From Cytophagaceae bacterium UBA7467 (GTDB lineage Bacteria; Bacteroidota; Bacteroidia; Cytophagales; Spirosomataceae), in NCBI GenBank assembly GCA_002479785.1, contig DLPD01000034.1, positions 32,670-96,669 of the forward strand: 64,000 nt of DNA, given 5' to 3'. Made by a program: the position numbers and the translations under genes. The notes under the pieces are model-generated. The model was not told the origin of the DNA. It worked only from the letters and a program-made list of their open reading frames with translations, and ran no database searches. This document shows positions 59,016-64,000 of this stretch, piece after piece (position 1 is the stretch's first letter; each line of letters begins with the position of its first letter).

Positions 59016-60317
59016 ATGACTTTATTGATTGTAATTGCTAGTCTTGGCCTTTTAGTACTGTTAATCACGTACTGGAGGGTCAATTCGTTTATATCCTTTT
59101 TGCTCGTGAGTATTTTTGCGGGCGTTTGTTTCGGTTTACCGCTGCCTGATATTGCCAAATCTATCCAGAAAGGCCTAGGTGATACACTTGGATCTTTGGT
59201 TGTTATTCTTGTGCTAGGCGCTATGCTGGGTAAATTAGTGGCTGCCTCTGGGGCCGCAAAACAGATTTCTAGTACTTTAATTGATCTTTTTGGGCTTTCG
59301 AATATTACCTGGGGATTGATGTTGACAGGTTTTGTGATCGGAATCCCCCTGTTCTATAATGTGGGATTTGTATTAATGATTCCGCTCATCTTTTCTCTCG
59401 TTCAGCAATACAAGATTCCACCATTGATGGCAGGAGTTCCTATGATGGCCTCTTTGTCCGTGGCGCATGGATTTTTGCCACCGCATCCATCTCCTGCTGC
59501 CTTAGTCGCGCAGTTTCACGCGAATATGGGGGAGACATTGATGTTGGGAATTATGGTAGCCATTCCGGCGATTGTATTGGCTGGTCCTATTTTTGCCAAA
59601 ACCTTAGCCCATCTACCCGTCAAACCTTTAAAAACATTTGCTTCAGTGGAGATAGATGAGACTAACTTGCCTAGTAAAGCGGCTAGCTTCATCGCAGCCT
59701 TATTTCCCGTATTCCTATTAGTAGGTACTACCATTGCCGAAGTGCAAATGCCTGATTCGCCACTTGTTAAATTTATAGCAGATCCAGCTATGGTTATGTT
59801 AGTGGCTATTGTAGTAGCAACCTACATGCTAGGGATTCGACGCGGCAAGAATATCGAAGAGGTGATGAGCGTGTATGGGGAGGCTGTAAAAGACGTAGCG
59901 ATGATTTTATTGATTATTGCGGGTGCAGGTACCTTGAAAGAGATTCTGTTGGTTTCTGGCGTAAGTAAAGAAATAGCCTCTTATTTAGGGGGTTTACCTA
60001 TTCATCCACTTGTTTTAGGTTGGATGATGGCGGCAATTATCCGAGTTTGCTTGGGTTCAGCCACGATTGCGGGCTTAACAGCAGCGGGGATGATATACCC
60101 TTTAGTGGCTGACGGTGGAGTAAACACAAACTTAATGGTTTTAAGCATAGGCGCAGGGAGTCTGATGTTTTCTCATGTGAACGATACGGGCTTTTGGTTA
60201 TTCAAAGAATACTTCAATTTAACCGTGAAAGAGACGTTGCGTTCTTGGTCTTTAATGGAAACTATCGTGTCTATCACCGGACTTATAGGGGTGATGATCT
60301 TAAATCAATTCTTGTAA
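59016..60317 (+). CDS. GntP family permease (gluconate:H+ symporter-like)
   Basis: A 433-residue permease with about 12 transmembrane helices. VILVLGAMLGKLVAASGAAKQISSTLID near 64-90, HGFLPPHPSPAALVAQFHAN and GSLMFSHVNDTGFWLFKEYF are the GntP signature, giving uptake of gluconate or related sugar acids. It follows the kinase-nucleotidyltransferase pair after 39 bases in the same direction, so a shared sugar pathway is possible. Confidence 0.93.
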   Translation: MTLLIVIASLGLLVLLITYWRVNSFISFLLVSIFAGVCFGLPLPDIAKSIQKGLGDTLGSLVVILVLGAMLGKLVAASGAAKQISSTLIDLFGLSNITWGLMLTGFVIGIPLFYNVGFVLMIPLIFSLVQQYKIPPLMAGVPMMASLSVAHGFLPPHPSPAALVAQFHANMGETLMLGIMVAIPAIVLAGPIFAKTLAHLPVKPLKTFASVEIDETNLPSKAASFIAALFPVFLLVGTTIAEVQMPDSPLVKFIADPAMVMLVAIVVATYMLGIRRGKNIEEVMSVYGEAVKDVAMILLIIAGAGTLKEILLVSGVSKEIASYLGGLPIHPLVLGWMMAAIIRVCLGSATIAGLTAAGMIYPLVADGGVNTNLMVLSIGAGSLMFSHVNDTGFWLFKEYFNLTVKETLRSWSLMETIVSITGLIGVMILNQFL

Positions 60318-60480
60318 TTATTCTATTGTATCAGAAAAATACAAAATTTATCACTTTGTAGATAATTTGTATTTATCCAAATGTTATACGCTTAATCAAT
60401 TGTTTTTCAGTATAAATGACTGATTATTCTCATTTTTTCAATCGAAAATTTGCCATTTCGGATCTTTTTTTTGTTTGTTT

Positions 60481-60523
60481 ATTAACATTTTGTTAATATT
60501 ACCACAATTGATTTTTTTATCAA
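60481..60523. promoter_or_regulatory. Two palindromes upstream of susC
   Basis: ATTAACA/TGTTAAT (60481-60487 with 60491-60497, 3-base centre) and TTGAT/ATCAA (60508-60512 with 60519-60523) lie within 70 bases of the start. No exact -7 consensus is seen. They may be operator sites. Confidence 0.35.
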
Positions 60524-60547
60524 CAAATTTTTTCAACCCTAACTTAA

Positions 60548-63500
60548 ATGTTCATGAAAAAAAATTTACTCATGACTTTTCTGTTTACCCTATTATCAGT
60601 AGCAAGTTTATTTGCTCAGGATAAGAAAGTTTCAGGAAAGGTGACCTCAGCCGAGGACGGTTCAGGTCTTCCAGGTGTTACTGTTCAAATTAAAGGAACA
60701 GGTAAAGGAACTCAGTCAGATGTGAATGGTAACTATTCATTATCTGTACCAAGTTCAGCTACATTAGTTTTCTCCTTTGTAGGATTAAACCCAAAAACAG
60801 TGGCAGTAGGTAACCAATCGGTAATCGATGTTAAATTGACGACAGATACGCGTCAATTGTCAGAGGTTGTCGTAACGGGTACAGGTTCTGCGATCGATAA
60901 GCGTTCAACGGCTATCGATGTTCAAGCGATTACCGCTAAAAATTTACCTTCAGTTCCTACTGCATCAGTAGATCAAGCGTTAGTAGGTAAAATTGCGGGT
61001 GCTCAAATCTCTTCTGGAAATGGTATGCCGGGTCAACCAGTTAGTATCGTTTTACGTGGTATTAACACGATTAACCGCGGAACTTCTCCAATGATCTTAT
61101 TAGATGGAGTTGAGGTAGGTTCAACAGATCTTAACTCAATCGATTTAAATATCATTGAGAAAGTAGAGGTTATTCAAGGTGCCGCTGCTGCAACAATTTA
61201 TGGTGCGCAAGGTGCGAACGGGGTAATTCAATTATTCTCGAAGAAGGGAAAAGCAGGTAAAGTGAATATTGATTTTGCTTCATCTGTTATTAACTCTACT
61301 CCATTAAATGTAGGTGGTTTGCGTAAAGCAGATAAGCACGGTTTCAAAACCAATGCTAACAATGAGGTAATTGGTGGTTCTGGCCAACCTTTGGCATTAG
61401 ATCCTATCTATGGTTCATACGGTGAAAACGTAATTTTTGCTTCGACTGACCCTACGGTTCAGATCAACAAGCCTTACGACAAGAACTTGAAGTATTATGA
61501 TCACTTCGCTATGTTCTTTACGCCTACAACGAACTACAATAATTCATTATCTATTTCAGGTGGTTCTGAGAAAAGTGATTTCAACTTCTCATTATCGAAC
61601 TCAGATAACGCAGGTCCTTTCAAAAATGTGGGTGGTTTAAACCGTACAAACATGACAGCTAACTTAGGTTTCGAATTAGCAAAAGGATTGAAATTGCGTT
61701 CTATCACTCAATTAGTGTATACAAAGAATACGATTAATGATGGTACTGGTCGTTCAATCATCTATTCTGTATTCAACTCTCGTCCATTTGTAGATTATGA
61801 TTGGAAAGATGCTGACGGAAACTACCCAGGTTACATGGGAGATGCAGTAGGTGTGAATGGTTACAACCCGAATGCGGTTAACTACTACACGAAGACTAAT
61901 TCTGATCGTATTGATATCGTTCAAAGTTTGAACTTAAACTACGAGATTAACAAGTTTGTGTCTTTAGACGCGAAATATGGTATTAACTACCAAACGGACA
62001 AGACGATTTATACGTACTTGAACCAAACGGGTAACAAGAATATCATGGATCAACAATACTGGTATTATAACTTTAACGGTAATGATGCAACAGGTGAGTT
62101 AAACCGTTATGAGTATGCTAGTTCATTGCAAAACTTCTTGGGTTCTGCGATTTTCAAAACAGATTTCCAAAAAGATTTCAATATTAACATTCCATTGCGT
62201 ACAACTACGCAAGTGGCATTTGATTATAGAAATCGTTTGAACACATCCTATGTTTCTTATGGTATCGGTATGCCGAACTATACGCCAGTGAATACATCAC
62301 AAGCAGCTGAAACAAAAGTATACCGTGATTACAAAGAGCCATTCATTACGTATGGTTACTTAGCGACACAACGCTTTGACTATGGTACGATTGGTGGTAT
62401 CTCAGGTGGTTTCCGTACGGACTTCTCGTCAGCTTTCGGTGCTGCGTCTACTCCGCAAACGTTCCCTCGTGGAGATGCGTACTTACGTGTATCTGAATTA
62501 GGAATTTTCAAGAACTCTGCAATCAGCACGACGGTTGAAGATTTCAAATTACGTGCAGCATATGGTGAGGCGGGTATTCAGCCAAGAGCATTTGATCGTT
62601 ACATTACTTTAAATACAGGTGTTATAGGTGGTGGAAATGCATTCTTCTTCCCATTAACACAATCTAATCCAAACTTGAACGTAGAGATTTCTAAAGAATT
62701 AGAAATTGGTACGGATATCGGTTTGAACTTAGGTAAAAATTCAGCTTGGTTAAACAACGTGAATTTATCAGCTTCTTACTGGAAGCGTTCGACAGACAAC
62801 GCGATTTTTGAAGTAGATGCTGCGCCTTCTACAGGTATCGGTACAGTAAAAGATAACGCGTTCTCTTTAGGATCAAATGGTATTCAAGCAAGCTTGAGCG
62901 CTCAAATCTATAAAGATGCGGATTGGACTTGGAATTTCACTACAAACTTTGGAAAGCAAACTTCAGAAATCACAGCGGTTCGTGGTGGTGCTGAGGTAGT
63001 TGTGACTTCGGGTGCAGGTTCTACAGGTTATGTATTGCGTGCTGGTGAGAAAATTGGTCAATTATATGGTTTCTTGGGGATCCATAGTGTGGATGCGTTA
63101 TTGCCAGATGGTACTCCTGCGATTGCTGAAGCTAATCGTGGCTTATACGAAGTTGCTAGTAATGGCTGGGTAGTTAAGAAGTCGACAAAGGCTCCTTATT
63201 TTTCTTCGAAACAATTTAGTTTTGGAGATCCTAATCCAGCTTTCAATGCTTCATTCATTACAGATTTAACTTGGAAAGGAATCGTTTCATTTAACTTACA
63301 AGTTGATTTGATACAAGGTGCACACGTATATAACCAGACTAAAGAATGGATGTACCGTGATGGTATTCACTCTGATTACCAACAACCTATCACAATTAAT
63401 GGTGAAACAGGTGCTTGGTCTGCCTTCTACCGTGGGGTATATGCTGAGGTTTCACGTAACGGTACGAAGAACTACTTTTACGAAGATGCTTCATTCGCGC

Positions 63501-63733
63501 GTTTGCGTAACCTTTCTGTAGGTGTGGATTTAGTGAAAGCATTTGGTTTGAAATCGTTCCGTAAGTTACAATTAGTAGCTTCAGGACGTAACTTGTATAC
63601 GTTAACTAACTATACTGGTTTAGATCCAGAGATCTCTTCTGGTGGAGTTAACTCTGCATGGGATCGTGGAACAGATCATAATACGATGCCAAACTTACGT
63701 TCATACCAAGTACAGTTGAACATTGGTTTCTAA
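60548..63733 (+). CDS. SusC/RagA family TonB-linked outer-membrane protein
   Basis: A 1061-residue glycan or peptide importer. Signal peptide up to about residue 23 (LLSVASLFAQ), CarboxypepD-like domain (KVSGKVTSAEDGSGLPGVTV), plug motif (VVLRGINTINRGTSPMILLDGVEVG and VEVIQGAAAATIYGAQGANGVIQLF, the RagA-like signature), then a 22-strand barrel ending VQLNIGF. The start could be ATG 60548 or 60554. The susD partner follows after 40 bases. Substrate not evident; there is no glycosidase in the remaining window. Confidence 0.96.
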   Translation: MFMKKNLLMTFLFTLLSVASLFAQDKKVSGKVTSAEDGSGLPGVTVQIKGTGKGTQSDVNGNYSLSVPSSATLVFSFVGLNPKTVAVGNQSVIDVKLTTDTRQLSEVVVTGTGSAIDKRSTAIDVQAITAKNLPSVPTASVDQALVGKIAGAQISSGNGMPGQPVSIVLRGINTINRGTSPMILLDGVEVGSTDLNSIDLNIIEKVEVIQGAAAATIYGAQGANGVIQLFSKKGKAGKVNIDFASSVINSTPLNVGGLRKADKHGFKTNANNEVIGGSGQPLALDPIYGSYGENVIFASTDPTVQINKPYDKNLKYYDHFAMFFTPTTNYNNSLSISGGSEKSDFNFSLSNSDNAGPFKNVGGLNRTNMTANLGFELAKGLKLRSITQLVYTKNTINDGTGRSIIYSVFNSRPFVDYDWKDADGNYPGYMGDAVGVNGYNPNAVNYYTKTNSDRIDIVQSLNLNYEINKFVSLDAKYGINYQTDKTIYTYLNQTGNKNIMDQQYWYYNFNGNDATGELNRYEYASSLQNFLGSAIFKTDFQKDFNINIPLRTTTQVAFDYRNRLNTSYVSYGIGMPNYTPVNTSQAAETKVYRDYKEPFITYGYLATQRFDYGTIGGISGGFRTDFSSAFGAASTPQTFPRGDAYLRVSELGIFKNSAISTTVEDFKLRAAYGEAGIQPRAFDRYITLNTGVIGGGNAFFFPLTQSNPNLNVEISKELEIGTDIGLNLGKNSAWLNNVNLSASYWKRSTDNAIFEVDAAPSTGIGTVKDNAFSLGSNGIQASLSAQIYKDADWTWNFTTNFGKQTSEITAVRGGAEVVVTSGAGSTGYVLRAGEKIGQLYGFLGIHSVDALLPDGTPAIAEANRGLYEVASNGWVVKKSTKAPYFSSKQFSFGDPNPAFNASFITDLTWKGIVSFNLQVDLIQGAHVYNQTKEWMYRDGIHSDYQQPITINGETGAWSAFYRGVYAEVSRNGTKNYFYEDASFARLRNLSVGVDLVKAFGLKSFRKLQLVASGRNLYTLTNYTGLDPEISSGGVNSAWDRGTDHNTMPNLRSYQVQLNIGF

Positions 63734-63773
63734 TTCAGAATTGAGAAAAAGGTATCATTTAAATTTGAAAAAA

Positions 63774-64000
63774 ATGAAAAACATAAAAATAACCGCGCTT
63801 TCCTTTCTGGTTTTAGCTGGATCGGTTATGTCGTGCAAGGATCAATTGGACATCCAAAATCCTAATCAGCCTACGCCTGCGACGGCTGCTTCTGAGGCAG
63901 GTATCGTAGCATTAGCTCAAGGATCTGTTTATAAAAACGGATTTACTTCTGCGGGTAATAAATATTATGATGGTGTTGTAGGAGCTTTCTACAATGGTGT
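63774..64000 (+). CDS. SusD/RagB family nutrient-binding lipoprotein, N-terminal part
   Basis: The first 75 codons of a SusD-like gene, cut by the right window edge. KNIKITALSFLVLAGSVMSC gives a lipoprotein signal with Cys at residue 21, followed by DQLDIQNPNQPTPATAASEAGIVALAQGSVYKNG, the usual SusD N-terminal segment. It pairs with susC 40 bases upstream in the standard SusC/SusD uptake complex. Confidence 0.9.
   Translation, partial: MKNIKITALSFLVLAGSVMSCKDQLDIQNPNQPTPATAASEAGIVALAQGSVYKNGFTSAGNKYYDGVVGAFYNG

Overview
The window is an ordinary, gene-dense chromosome segment of a Bacteroidota bacterium, most likely from the order Cytophagales. This is inferred from a SusC/SusD pair, several CarboxypepD-like TonB-dependent receptors, PorT (type IX secretion), the N-acyl-ornithine type of carbamoyltransferase, a GlmU-like protein of the Bacteroidota type, and many upstream regions with the Bacteroidota promoter pattern TTG-N19-TAnnTTTG. 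It holds 57 protein genes, two of them cut by the window edges (priA at the left, a susD-like gene at the right). I see no rRNA, tRNA, CRISPR array, insertion sequence or phage gene.

Layout. 1-7344: priA end, nitroreductase, adk-obgE, then a minus-strand operon (glmU-like, holB, hemC, rmlD-like) and rpmE. 7345-7892: the only long gap, AT-rich with hairpins. 7893-13996: nrdA, a YhhN-family membrane protein and a YdiJ-like flavin/Fe-S dehydrogenase. 13999-16120: an HTH regulator and a NagB/PIG-L fusion. 16275-19557: TonB receptor plus DUF4249 lipoprotein. 19558-23188: porT-ubiE, then AEC transporter and histidine kinase. 23323-26825: PadR, PspC and GIN-domain genes behind a 27-bp palindromic operator. 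26818-32799: DUF1684, ribE, the arginine operon (argF'-argB-M20-argH) and a GNAT gene. 32899-37448: second TonB receptor, polyprenyl synthase, patatin. 37477-39505: pyrH-frr and a crtW-type carotenoid ketolase. 39551-48880: GH43-like enzyme, EamA, dusB, CPBP protease, cdsA, pgeF, and a Tat-linked GMC dehydrogenase. 48954-54036: mutS and nadK flank a cluster of long inverted repeats; CBS and hydrolase genes follow. 54127-60317: flavin amine-oxidase-like gene, haloperoxidase-like lipoprotein, truncated globin, GHMP kinase, nucleotidyltransferase, GntP permease. 60548-64000: susC/susD.

Most genes are core functions (replication, repair, nucleotide, haem, riboflavin, menaquinone and arginine synthesis, translation). 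The less ordinary parts are the PadR-PspC-GIN envelope-stress-like operon and its operator, the inverted-repeat cluster between mutS and nadK, the translationally coupled haloperoxidase-globin-kinase-nucleotidyltransferase set, the altered NagB active site, and an ornithine carbamoyltransferase with Ala at the position that sets acyl specificity. I found no clearly new defence or mobile system.
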